A DNA stretch of 6,610 nt from Chloroflexota bacterium (GTDB lineage Bacteria > Chloroflexota > Chloroflexia > Thermomicrobiales > UBA6265), in assembly GCA_023392645.1 (NCBI GenBank), contig JAEVYR010000136.1, positions 1 to 6,610 of the forward strand, written 5' to 3'. The translations under genes were made by a program, and so were the position numbers. The notes beneath the pieces are model-generated. The model worked only from the letters and a program-made list of their open reading frames with translations, did no database searches and was not told the origin of the DNA. Below are positions 1 to 4,701 of the stretch, piece by piece (the stretch's first letter is position 1; every line of letters starts with the position of its first letter).

Positions 1-24
1 CGTAGCGCCGCCCCTGTGGCGGCC
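1..24. repeat. GC-rich hairpin repeat, copy 1
   Basis: This 24-base segment is identical to 4669-4692 and differs at two positions from 4587-4610. It contains a perfect stem, GCCGCC (7-12) and GGCGGC (18-23), around the loop CCTGT. It sits at the left edge, just before the DinB-like gene, and the element may extend further left. It looks like a REP-type dispersed intergenic palindrome. A GTG at 16 falls inside it and should not be taken as a start codon. Confidence 0.75.
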
Positions 25-37
25 CGACGTACCACGC

Positions 38-47
38 GAGGAGGAAA
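38..47 (+). promoter_or_regulatory. Ribosome binding site that decides the DinB-like start
   Basis: GAGGAGGAAA at 38-47 is a near-perfect Shine-Dalgarno sequence. Its GG ends seven bases before a TTG at 52. A second, weaker GAGGGAA (57-63) precedes an in-frame ATG at 67. The strong site favours TTG 52, and ATG 67 is the alternative. Confidence 0.65.
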
Positions 48-51
48 CGCC

Positions 52-699
52 TTGTCGAGGGAACCGATGCGACCGGATGACTTGCCGGCCACCGCCGCGC
101 TGTGTCGCGAGACGCTGCTGCCGTGGGTGCACCGCGACTGGTCCGTCCCCGCCGGCGATCTCGAATGGAGCTGCCGACGGACGCTCGATCACATGGTCGA
201 TGTACCGATCTTCCTCGGTGGCAACGCCGCGCTGCGCTCAACCGAGCGGGTCCTGCCGGTCCGCAACGGCGATCCGAACGCCGACCTGATGACCCTCCTC
301 GACGCGGTCGTCACCAGCGCGACGATGCTGGAGTGCATCTGTGCCGGGATGGGACCGGGAGATCGCGGATTCCCCCCGGCGGGCCAGGCCGACGCCGAGG
401 GGTTCCGCGCGCAGGGCTGCGCCGAGCTGCTGCAGCACACCTACGACATCGCCAACGGGCTGGGGGAGAGGTTCCGCCCGCCGGACGATCTCGCCGGTCG
501 CATCGTCGCCCGGCTCTTCCCGTGGGCGCCGGACGCGGACGAGCACCCCGACCGCTGGGAGGCGCTGCTCTGGTCGTGCGGCCGGATCGCGCTGCCCGGG
601 CGGGAACGGCTCGCCCCGGACTGGTGGATCCAGGCGGCTCCGCTCGACGAGTGGGACGGCCAGCGGAAGGTCCGCACCATGCCCCCGAGCTGGCGGTGA
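52..699 (+). CDS. DinB / maleylpyruvate isomerase-like metal-binding protein
   Basis: A 215-residue soluble protein with the four-helix DinB/YfiT fold, close to the mycothiol-dependent maleylpyruvate isomerase N-terminal group. Counting from TTG 52, the first helix carries WSCRRTLDHMVD with His47, and a later helix carries ELLQHTYDIANGLG with Glu125 and His129. This His plus Glu-x3-His set matches the metal ligands of that family. The run PPDDLAGRIVARLFPW (143-158) and the following DRWEALLWSCGRIALPGRERL also fit TIGR03083/TIGR03086-type members. Family members are thiol-dependent transferases or isomerases, but many bacterial copies have no known substrate, so no reaction is assigned. The protein ends in MPPSWR, and the DNA coding this tail is duplicated about 550 bases downstream. 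The start is TTG 52 or ATG 67; a GTG at 16 lies in a repeat and is unlikely. There is no operon partner in view. Confidence 0.8.
   Translation: MSREPMRPDDLPATAALCRETLLPWVHRDWSVPAGDLEWSCRRTLDHMVDVPIFLGGNAALRSTERVLPVRNGDPNADLMTLLDAVVTSATMLECICAGMGPGDRGFPPAGQADAEGFRAQGCAELLQHTYDIANGLGERFRPPDDLAGRIVARLFPWAPDADEHPDRWEALLWSCGRIALPGRERLAPDWWIQAAPLDEWDGQRKVRTMPPSWR
674..697 (+). repeat. Tail repeat, copy A (end of the DinB-like gene)
   Basis: These 24 bases, which encode the final residues up to MPPSWR, recur at 1227-1250 with one mismatch, and 21 bases (677-697 and 1230-1250) are identical. The stop codon follows directly (TGA here, TAG at the second copy). An exact match of 21 bases within 600 is unlikely by chance. 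Confidence 0.8.
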
Positions 700-793
700 G
701 ACAACGACCTGCCATGTCCTGTTCGTCCGTGCATCGGGTGATTCGATGAGCGGCTCAGCGTCCGGGAGTCCGGATCGTCGGGGTGCATCTTCA

Positions 794-982
794 ATGTCCG
801 ACTATCCGATCCTCGAGTGGGAGGACGCCGAGCATCGGGTCGCGTTGCCATGGGGTTTGCGCTTGGCCTTGGGTGTCGACGAGTCGATTCTGCGCTGGGC
901 GAGGCAACAGGGATATGGGCCTATTGTGGGCCTGAACGTGGCAGCAACGGAGTGTAGCGGGTGCTGTTTGCGGTCGACGTAA
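794..982 (+). CDS. Small hypothetical ORF, possibly a gene fragment
   Basis: A 62-codon frame starts at ATG 794 with MSDYPILEWEDAEHRVALPW and ends at TAA 980-982. The first 40 or so codons have strongly G/C-biased third positions and a plausible soluble sequence, as real genes of this window do. The last 15 or so codons (ending GCCLRST) run into lower-GC DNA and look non-coding. The ribosome binding site is poor (GGGG at 780-783, about ten bases away). I do not recognise a family. It could be a small gene, or the 5' part of a gene cut by the element that seems to occupy about 950-1250. Confidence 0.35.
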   Translation: MSDYPILEWEDAEHRVALPWGLRLALGVDESILRWARQQGYGPIVGLNVAATECSGCCLRST

Positions 983-1059
983 GATGGTATTGGCTGACGC
1001 TGGGTAGGGATGCGACGGGCAGCCTGAATGTCATCACAGTATTCGGCAGCTCAAGTACA

Positions 1060-1233
1060 TCATTCCTGAGAAATCGATCGCGGGGAATGGAGTTTGTCGT
1101 AGAGAGGAGAAGAATGACCTCTGGCCAGGGCGGCGGACCTGGCGTCTCCTGACAAGGCGTGGAAGCCATTGTGCTTGCGCACGTTGTCCCACCACAGAGG
1201 CCATTCTTGCGACAAGTCTACATCGCGCGCCAT
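1060..1233 (-). CDS. Doubtful 57-residue minus-strand frame
   Basis: An open frame reads from ATG 1233 to TGA 1060. Its first half is protein-like (contains SQEWPLWWDNVRKHNGF), while its second half is less so. The start lies inside the second copy of the tail repeat, preceded by GGGGGC but by no proper Shine-Dalgarno sequence. Two other open frames cross the same DNA (921-1169 minus, 961-1152 plus) with no better claim. The stretch has lower GC than its neighbours. I see this more as the inside of a dispersed or decayed element than as a working gene, and no function can be proposed. Confidence 0.2.
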   Translation of the reverse strand: MARDVDLSQEWPLWWDNVRKHNGFHALSGDARSAALARGHSSPLYDKLHSPRSISQE

Positions 1234-1250
1234 GCCCCCGAGCTGGCGGT
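1227..1250 (+). repeat. Tail repeat, copy B
   Basis: This is the second copy of the segment at 674-697 (one mismatch in 24, with 21 consecutive identical bases). In the matching frame it would read A-MPPSWR followed by TAG, as if it were the end of another gene with the same tail. No reading frame of the DinB type leads into it, so it is either a remnant of a duplication or an edge of a repeated element. Confidence 0.75.
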
Positions 1251-1311
1251 AGCAGCACCGAGCGACGACAGGTATCCAGCTTGTACGTCCCGGTGCGCCC
1301 GGAAAATTGGC

Positions 1312-1794
1312 TCAGGCAGCCTGGCCCGCGGCGGCCGCCGGCTGGCCGATCTCTGGCTCGATCTTGCGCTGCCAGCGCTCCCGCGTCGTCCGCGTCCAGA
1401 TCACGAGGATCAGCACCACCCCGTTGATCCCGTATTCCTCCATTGACGTGACGACGCCGTTGACCGTCGTCGAGGCGCTAAACCCGAGCAGCATGTCGAT
1501 CACCTGCCGGAAGGCGTTGCCGTCGACCGACCACGCGACGAATGGCAGTTGCGCCAGCGACCACACCAGCAGCGCCTGCCAGCCGTCGAGCCCCGCTCGC
1601 CGCAGCGTCCAGATCAGCAGCCCCGCCGCGATGCCGACCACGCCGATCCCGGCGCGGATCATCGCCACGGCTTGACCCTCGGCGACATTCCCGAGATCGA
1701 GCGCGATGCTCATTGCTCCGCCGACGATGGCCCATGTGGCCAGCAACGCCAGCGATCGGCCAAGCAGCTCGACGCGTTCACGAACCGCATCCAT
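1312..1794 (-). CDS. Small four-helix integral membrane protein, family unknown
   Basis: A 160-residue protein starts at ATG 1794, chosen because GAGGAGGA (1801-1808 on the minus strand) sits six bases upstream. An in-frame upstream ATG at 1818 would place this site inside the gene. Four hydrophobic segments are visible: about residues 14-35 (LALLATWAIVGGAMSIAL), 44-64 (MIRAGIGVVGIAAGLLIWTL), 72-90 (WQALLVWSLAQLPFVAWS) and 122-134 (GINGVVLILVIWT). The loop between segments 3 and 4 carries a short polar stretch (DGNAFRQVID) and TTVNGVVTSMEE. The C-terminus is charged and then Ala-rich. There are no catalytic motifs. The gene diverges from the RiPP cassette across a 354-base spacer, so shared regulation is possible, and a role in export of or self-protection against the peptide is conceivable but unsupported. 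It might equally be an unrelated membrane protein. Confidence 0.7.
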   Translation of the reverse strand: MDAVRERVELLGRSLALLATWAIVGGAMSIALDLGNVAEGQAVAMIRAGIGVVGIAAGLLIWTLRRAGLDGWQALLVWSLAQLPFVAWSVDGNAFRQVIDMLLGFSASTTVNGVVTSMEEYGINGVVLILVIWTRTTRERWQRKIEPEIGQPAAAAGQAA

Positions 1795-1800
1795 GGAAAA

Positions 1801-1808
1801 TCCTCCTC
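1801..1808 (-). promoter_or_regulatory. Strong ribosome binding site of the membrane protein gene
   Basis: The minus strand reads GAGGAGGA, followed by six bases and then ATG at 1794. This is the best Shine-Dalgarno site on the minus strand of the window, and it fixes the start eight codons inside the longest open frame. Confidence 0.8.
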
Positions 1809-2148
1809 TTTCGTGCATATTTCACGTCGCATCGGTCCCTGAAATCAGCATAGGGTGAGCCGATAGCCGCATCCATACGTCAAAACGCGTAATTCTGTCG
1901 TCACAAGCAACTCGGATGACGTAATGCCTGCACCACGGCGGCACGTGGCGTCGACCTCACGGTGCGAATCCATCTGCAAATCCGTAATCCTTGACGATGT
2001 GCGTTGTATCGCCTGGCGACATGATGCGTCGGTGATCGCCGAAGAGCCGCGATCGCACCGAAACGCCGACCGGCGGGTTGCCGCTCCGACCGCGGGGAGC
2101 TGGAAGCAGCCGGCGACGCACTCATCATCATCGTCAGGAGCACACATC
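1809..2148. other. Divergent spacer between the membrane gene and the RiPP cassette
   Basis: No gene is apparent. It has lower GC than the flanking genes, at least up to about 2030, as expected for a promoter region. CGTAAT occurs three times (1888-1893, 1920-1925, 1983-1988), at steps of 32 and 63 bases. ACGTCA (1877-1882) and TGACGT (1917-1922) form a distant inverted pair. An imperfect inverted repeat covers 2031-2059, with GATCGC (2034-2039) opposite GCGATC (2049-2054). TTGACG at 1991-1996 resembles a -35 box, but no -10 box follows at a proper distance. I cannot place a promoter with confidence on either strand. Confidence 0.4.
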
Positions 2149-2346
2149 ATGAACACCCGCAACAGCCGTTCGCACGCCACCGACAAGCCGCGCACCACCA
2201 TCTCGGACATCGCCGCCATCGGGCCTGAGCTCAACGACGAGGAGCTGGCCTTCGTCGCCGGTGGCCGGAGTCGCGTGGGCATGCCCAACACGAGCAAGAC
2301 CTACTGGGCCGATGGTCACTCGGATGGAACCGACACCGACTTCTAG
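2149..2346 (+). CDS. RiPP precursor peptide, probable graspetide (ATP-grasp target)
   Basis: A 65-residue peptide with AGGAG (2136-2140) eight bases before ATG 2149. The leader (1-39) has a polar start and then ISDIAAIGPELNDEELAFVA ending in Gly38-Gly39. This is the 'ELxDEEL..VAGG' pattern of double-glycine leaders used by many RiPP and bacteriocin precursors, and it suggests cleavage after Gly39. The 26-residue core (40-65) has candidate nucleophiles clustered first (Thr48, Ser49, Lys50, Thr51) and acids later (Asp55, Asp59, Asp62, Asp64), with Ser58, Thr61 and Thr63 between them. It has no Cys or Glu. An ATP-grasp maturase follows 106 bases downstream, so side-chain ester or amide crosslinks between Thr/Ser/Lys and Asp are the likely modification. 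The microviridin leader motif PFFARFL is absent. The peptide class is firm from leader plus neighbour; the crosslink pattern is inference. Confidence 0.85.
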   Translation: MNTRNSRSHATDKPRTTISDIAAIGPELNDEELAFVAGGRSRVGMPNTSKTYWADGHSDGTDTDF

Positions 2347-2398
2347 GCGTCGCTTGCGCTCGATCGACGGCGAGGTCGGCATCCGAACGGGCCGATCC

Positions 2399-2440
2399 CG
2401 CCGCCGGCGGCGCCATGCGCCCCGTGCGCGCCATCGCGCG
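2399..2440 (+). promoter_or_regulatory. Two hairpins between precursor and ATP-grasp genes
   Basis: CGCCGCCGGCGGCG at 2399-2412 is a perfect 14-base palindrome. TGCGCG (2425-2430), loop CCAT, and CGCGCG (2435-2440) form a second short stem (one T-G wobble) ending at the first base of the ATP-grasp ribosome binding site (GGAAAGG about 2440-2446). There is no T-run, so these are not classic terminators. They could protect the precursor transcript end or reduce translation of the enzymes relative to the peptide, which is an inference. Confidence 0.45.
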
Positions 2441-2452
2441 GAAAGGTCTCTC

Positions 2453-3460
2453 ATGATTCTCATCCTGACCGCGCCCGATGACACCCATGCCGATCACGTC
2501 GCCGGCATGCTGCGGGCGCGCGGCGCCGATGTCGTGCGGTTCGATCCCGCCCAGCTTCCCTCGGAAGCGTCGCTCTCGCTCGCCTTTGATGCGAACGGGC
2601 AGCACGGCCGGCATCTGCGCCTGGACCATCTCGACATCGACCTGGACCGCATCGTCTCGGTCTGGTATCGCCGCCCCGCCGATCCGGTTCCTCACGCCGC
2701 CGTCACCGATCCGACCCTGCGCGAGTACGTGACGCGGGAGTGCAAGACCTTCGCGCAGGATGCCTGGGAATCCCTCGACTGCCTCGTGGTGCCGGCCCGG
2801 CGATCGGTGCTGCTGCGTGCGCAATACAAGGCATCGCAGCTCAGGCTGGCCGGCGCGCTCGGGTTCGAGCTGCCGCCGACCCTGATCTCCAACGACCCCG
2901 CCGCGTTCCTCGATTTCTACCGAGCGCACAATGGGAATCTCGTCACCAAGCGGCTCGGTCCCGACGTGGGCGGCGAGATCGAGATGGTCTTCAGTCGCTA
3001 CACCGAGCCCGTCTCGCGCCGCGACGTCGGCTATGCCAACGCCCTGCGCTATTGCCCGGTGATCGTGCAGGCCTACGTGCCGAAGCGGCTGGAGCTGCGC
3101 ATCACGGTGGTCGGTGACCAGGTGTTCGCCGCCGAGATTCACTCGCAGGAGAGCCACCACACTCGGCACGACTGGCGACACTACGACGACGCCCGGACGC
3201 GCTATCAGGTCCATGACCTGCCGGTCGCCGTGCGGGAGCGCTGCGTCCGTCTCGTGGCCCAGCTCGGGCTTCGATACGGCGCGATCGACATGATCCTCAC
3301 CCCCGATGGACGGTACGTCTTCCTCGAAATCAACCCCAATGGGCAATACCTCTGGATCGAAGAAGCCGCCGGATTGCCGATCAGCGAAGCCCTCTGCGAC
3401 CTGCTGGTCGCGGGGCGGACCTGCAATCGGGAGCTGATGGCGGTTCACTACGGAGCATGA
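2453..3460 (+). CDS. MvdD/MvdC-type ATP-grasp ribosomal peptide maturase
   Basis: A 335-residue cytoplasmic ligase. Start ATG 2453 follows GGAAAGG by six bases, although the frame stays open further upstream through the precursor gene. Family members use ATP to turn side-chain carboxylates of a precursor core into acyl phosphates, which are attacked by Thr/Ser or Lys to give omega-esters or omega-amides. The N-terminal domain has VSVWYRRP (68-75), a hallmark of the MvdC/MvdD group. The ATP-grasp part shows Lys126 in LLRAQYKASQLRLA, Lys166 in NLVTKRLGP, VIVQAYVPKRLELRITVVGD (203-222) with Glu214 and Arg216, Asp279, and the metal-binding FLEINPNGQ (290-298) with Glu292 and Asn294. All expected active-site elements seem intact and length is normal. 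It lies between the precursor and a PpiC-like gene whose start overlaps its stop. Function is well supported; the exact bonds made are not visible. Confidence 0.92.
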   Translation: MILILTAPDDTHADHVAGMLRARGADVVRFDPAQLPSEASLSLAFDANGQHGRHLRLDHLDIDLDRIVSVWYRRPADPVPHAAVTDPTLREYVTRECKTFAQDAWESLDCLVVPARRSVLLRAQYKASQLRLAGALGFELPPTLISNDPAAFLDFYRAHNGNLVTKRLGPDVGGEIEMVFSRYTEPVSRRDVGYANALRYCPVIVQAYVPKRLELRITVVGDQVFAAEIHSQESHHTRHDWRHYDDARTRYQVHDLPVAVRERCVRLVAQLGLRYGAIDMILTPDGRYVFLEINPNGQYLWIEEAAGLPISEALCDLLVAGRTCNRELMAVHYGA

Positions 3461-4518
3461 TGATGAACGACGAACTGCGGGACGCGCTTGGCGCGACGTT
3501 GGACTACGAGCAGCGGCTGGCGCGCGAGGGGATCCGCCCGCACGAGGCGCAGGACGGGCTTCGCCAGTTGCGCCAGGCGTTTCCTGCGCTGGACCTGCAA
3601 CTCGTCTGGGAGGAGGAAGCCTACGACCGCTCCGTTCACTACGACGTGCTGCTGCGGCACGACGGCGCGGGCACAGTGTCGCTCGGGTACTGCCCCGATC
3701 GCGTGCTGCCCTGGCCCTTGCGCGGCGCTCAGCGCTCAGCCGAGCGCAGCCTGCTTCGTGTCAATACCACCGTCCTCGCCGTCGATCAGGTCGTCGCGTG
3801 CCTCGATTTCATCTGGAATGAGTCGCCGGTGATGACGCGCCTGATCGACGCCTGCCTCATCCAGGAGGCCCTCGCGCGCGATCCGGTCGAGGTTTCGGAT
3901 GCCGAGCTCCAGGACGCGATGGACGCCTTCCGTCGCGGGCACGGGCTGCTGACGGCCGCGCAGACGGAGGCGTGGATGGATCGCCGCAGTCTCACGCACC
4001 GGCAACTGGAGCAATTCGTCGCCGCCGAGGTGGAGGTCGTGCGGCTGCGGGCGCGGATCACGGACGGACGGATCGCGGCGTATTTCGATGCCCACCGGCA
4101 TGACTTCGACACGGTTCGCATCGCGCGCTTCCACCTTGCCGACGAACCGACCGCCCAACGGCTCGCCGACCAGATCCGCACCGGAACGGTCGATTTCCAT
4201 GCCGCGGCCGAGCGGGCATTCCTGGCTGGGGCGGGGGATGAAGCGAGCATCCACGAGACCGTGCGGCGTGGCGATGCGGAACCCGAGCTCGCCGCCGCGC
4301 TGTTCATCGCCAGCGATGGCGAGGTCGTCGGGCCGGTCCGAACCGAGCGCGGTCATGCCGTCGTCCGGGTGCTCGAACGCACGCCGGCCACGCTCGATGA
4401 CACGACCGGGCAGGCCATCGTGCGACTGCTCTTCGAGGAGTGGCTGGTGGAGCGCCGGGCGGAGGCGCGGATCGAGTGGTTTTGGGGAAACGCGAGCCGA
4501 ACGGACGCGATCGCGTGA
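3457..4518 (+). CDS. PpiC/SurA-related peptide maturation protein
   Basis: A 353-residue protein whose ATG 3457 overlaps the ATP-grasp stop by four bases (ATGA), so translation is coupled. ATG 3460 or 3463 may be the true start, because GGAG (3452-3455) is better spaced for 3463. Residues 1-100 form a distinct domain with WEEEAYDRSVHYDVLL (51-66), GTVSLGYCPD (72-81) and PWPLRG (85-90). Residues 102-200 resemble the helical SurA N-terminal region. Residues 205-308 resemble a parvulin domain: His226 in ARFHLAD and His300 in ERGHAVVRV match the usual histidines, but the central LGW-type loop is altered. The end folds back as helix plus WFWG. There is no signal peptide or membrane segment, unlike SurA or PrsA, so it should act in the cytosol. 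I believe it matches the family named 'putative peptide maturation system protein' (PpiC-related, TIGR04500), from memory. A role in binding or folding the precursor is inferred from context. Confidence 0.8.
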   Translation: MMMNDELRDALGATLDYEQRLAREGIRPHEAQDGLRQLRQAFPALDLQLVWEEEAYDRSVHYDVLLRHDGAGTVSLGYCPDRVLPWPLRGAQRSAERSLLRVNTTVLAVDQVVACLDFIWNESPVMTRLIDACLIQEALARDPVEVSDAELQDAMDAFRRGHGLLTAAQTEAWMDRRSLTHRQLEQFVAAEVEVVRLRARITDGRIAAYFDAHRHDFDTVRIARFHLADEPTAQRLADQIRTGTVDFHAAAERAFLAGAGDEASIHETVRRGDAEPELAAALFIASDGEVVGPVRTERGHAVVRVLERTPATLDDTTGQAIVRLLFEEWLVERRAEARIEWFWGNASRTDAIA

Positions 4519-4580
4519 CGCCGGATCCGGATCCAACTAATGAGAGCCGGGCGACGCAGCCCCCGTAGGGGCGGGCAACC

Positions 4581-4612
4581 CCCACCCGTAGCGCTGTCCC
4601 TGTGGCGGCCGT
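4581..4612. repeat. GC-rich hairpin repeat, copy 2
   Basis: These 32 bases match 4663-4694 with two C-to-T differences. Both differences fall in the left arm of the stem, and in plus-strand RNA both would give G-U pairs, so the hairpin is kept. The 24-base core is 4587-4610, the unit also found at bases 1-24. Confidence 0.75.
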
Positions 4613-4634
4613 TCGTCGCAACCGCCGCGTGCCA

Positions 4635-4652
4635 CCGCCCCTGGGGCGGCCG
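4635..4652. repeat. GC-rich hairpin repeat, partial copy
   Basis: Eighteen bases match the right part of the repeat (CCGCCCCTGTGGCGGCCG) with one T-to-G change. That change makes a symmetric palindrome, CCGCCCC-T-GGGGCGG (4635-4649). Confidence 0.6.
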
Positions 4653-4662
4653 ATTGTCACAG

Positions 4663-4694
4663 CCCACCCGTAGCGCCGCCCCTGTGGCGGCCGT
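4663..4694. repeat. GC-rich hairpin repeat, copy 3
   Basis: The 24-base core at 4669-4692 is identical to bases 1-24 of the window, and the extended unit matches 4581-4612 exactly 82 bases away. The stem is GCCGCC (4675-4680) with GGCGGC (4686-4691). The copy ends ten bases before the stop codon of the minus-strand permease gene, so it may lie in that gene's 3' untranslated region. Confidence 0.75.
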
Positions 4695-4701
4695 CAGTCG
4701 A

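Larger units (their letters stand above)
983..1311. other. Gene-poor lower-GC stretch
   Basis: No confident gene is present. The stretch holds the doubtful minus frame at 1060-1233, tail-repeat copy B (1227-1250), and a two-part inverted repeat at 1255-1296 (GCACCG 1255-1260 with CGGTGC 1291-1296; GACG 1264-1267 with CGTC 1286-1289). That inverted repeat lies 16 bases beyond the stop of the minus-strand membrane gene and might help end its transcript, but there is no T-run. Base composition suggests acquired or decayed DNA. Confidence 0.45.
4519..4701. terminator. Hairpin-rich spacer between convergent genes
   Basis: The PpiC-like gene (plus) and the permease gene (minus) both end here. The spacer holds several perfect stems: GGATCC twice in tandem (4523-4534), CCCC-GTA-GGGG (4561-4571), CCGCCC-CTG-GGGCGG (4635-4649) and GCCGCC-CCTGT-GGCGGC (4675-4691), plus a wobble version at 4595-4609. 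There is no T-run on either strand, so these are not standard intrinsic terminators. Stable stems between convergent genes could still stop or stabilise both transcripts. Confidence 0.45.

Noticed and set aside
16..51. Start of the DinB-like gene at GTG 16
   Set aside because: The GTG lies within a hairpin repeat found three more times in spacers, and an ideal ribosome binding site (38-47) lies downstream of it, in front of TTG 52.
1255..1296. Intrinsic terminator for the membrane protein gene
   Set aside because: The stem is interrupted, the loop is long and no T-run follows on the minus strand; noted only as a structure in the spacer.
1991..2009. Promoter with TTGACG as -35 box for the cassette
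   Set aside because: No -10-like hexamer lies 16-18 bases downstream; the nearby TTGTAT is only seven bases away.
1924..2148. Longer precursor gene beginning at 1924
   Set aside because: The upstream frame codes for an Arg/His/Ser-rich sequence of spacer type; AGGAG at 2136-2140 fits ATG 2149, which gives a typical leader length.
2261..2452. N-terminal extension of the ATP-grasp protein
   Set aside because: It overlaps the precursor core in another frame and encodes an Arg-rich run unlike any ATP-grasp N-terminus; MILILTAPDD at 2453 is the normal family start.
2231..3448. 405-codon minus-strand frame opposite the ATP-grasp gene
   Set aside because: It is antisense to a well-supported gene, has low-complexity Arg/Pro/Gly content and no recognisable domain. 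It is an artefact of high GC.
3457..4518. Periplasmic SurA/PrsA-type chaperone
   Set aside because: No signal peptide or lipobox, an extra N-terminal domain, and translational coupling to a cytosolic RiPP ligase argue for a maturation role instead.
4581..4694. CRISPR array
   Set aside because: Only two full units plus a half unit, palindromic GC-rich sequence, uneven spacing and no cas genes.
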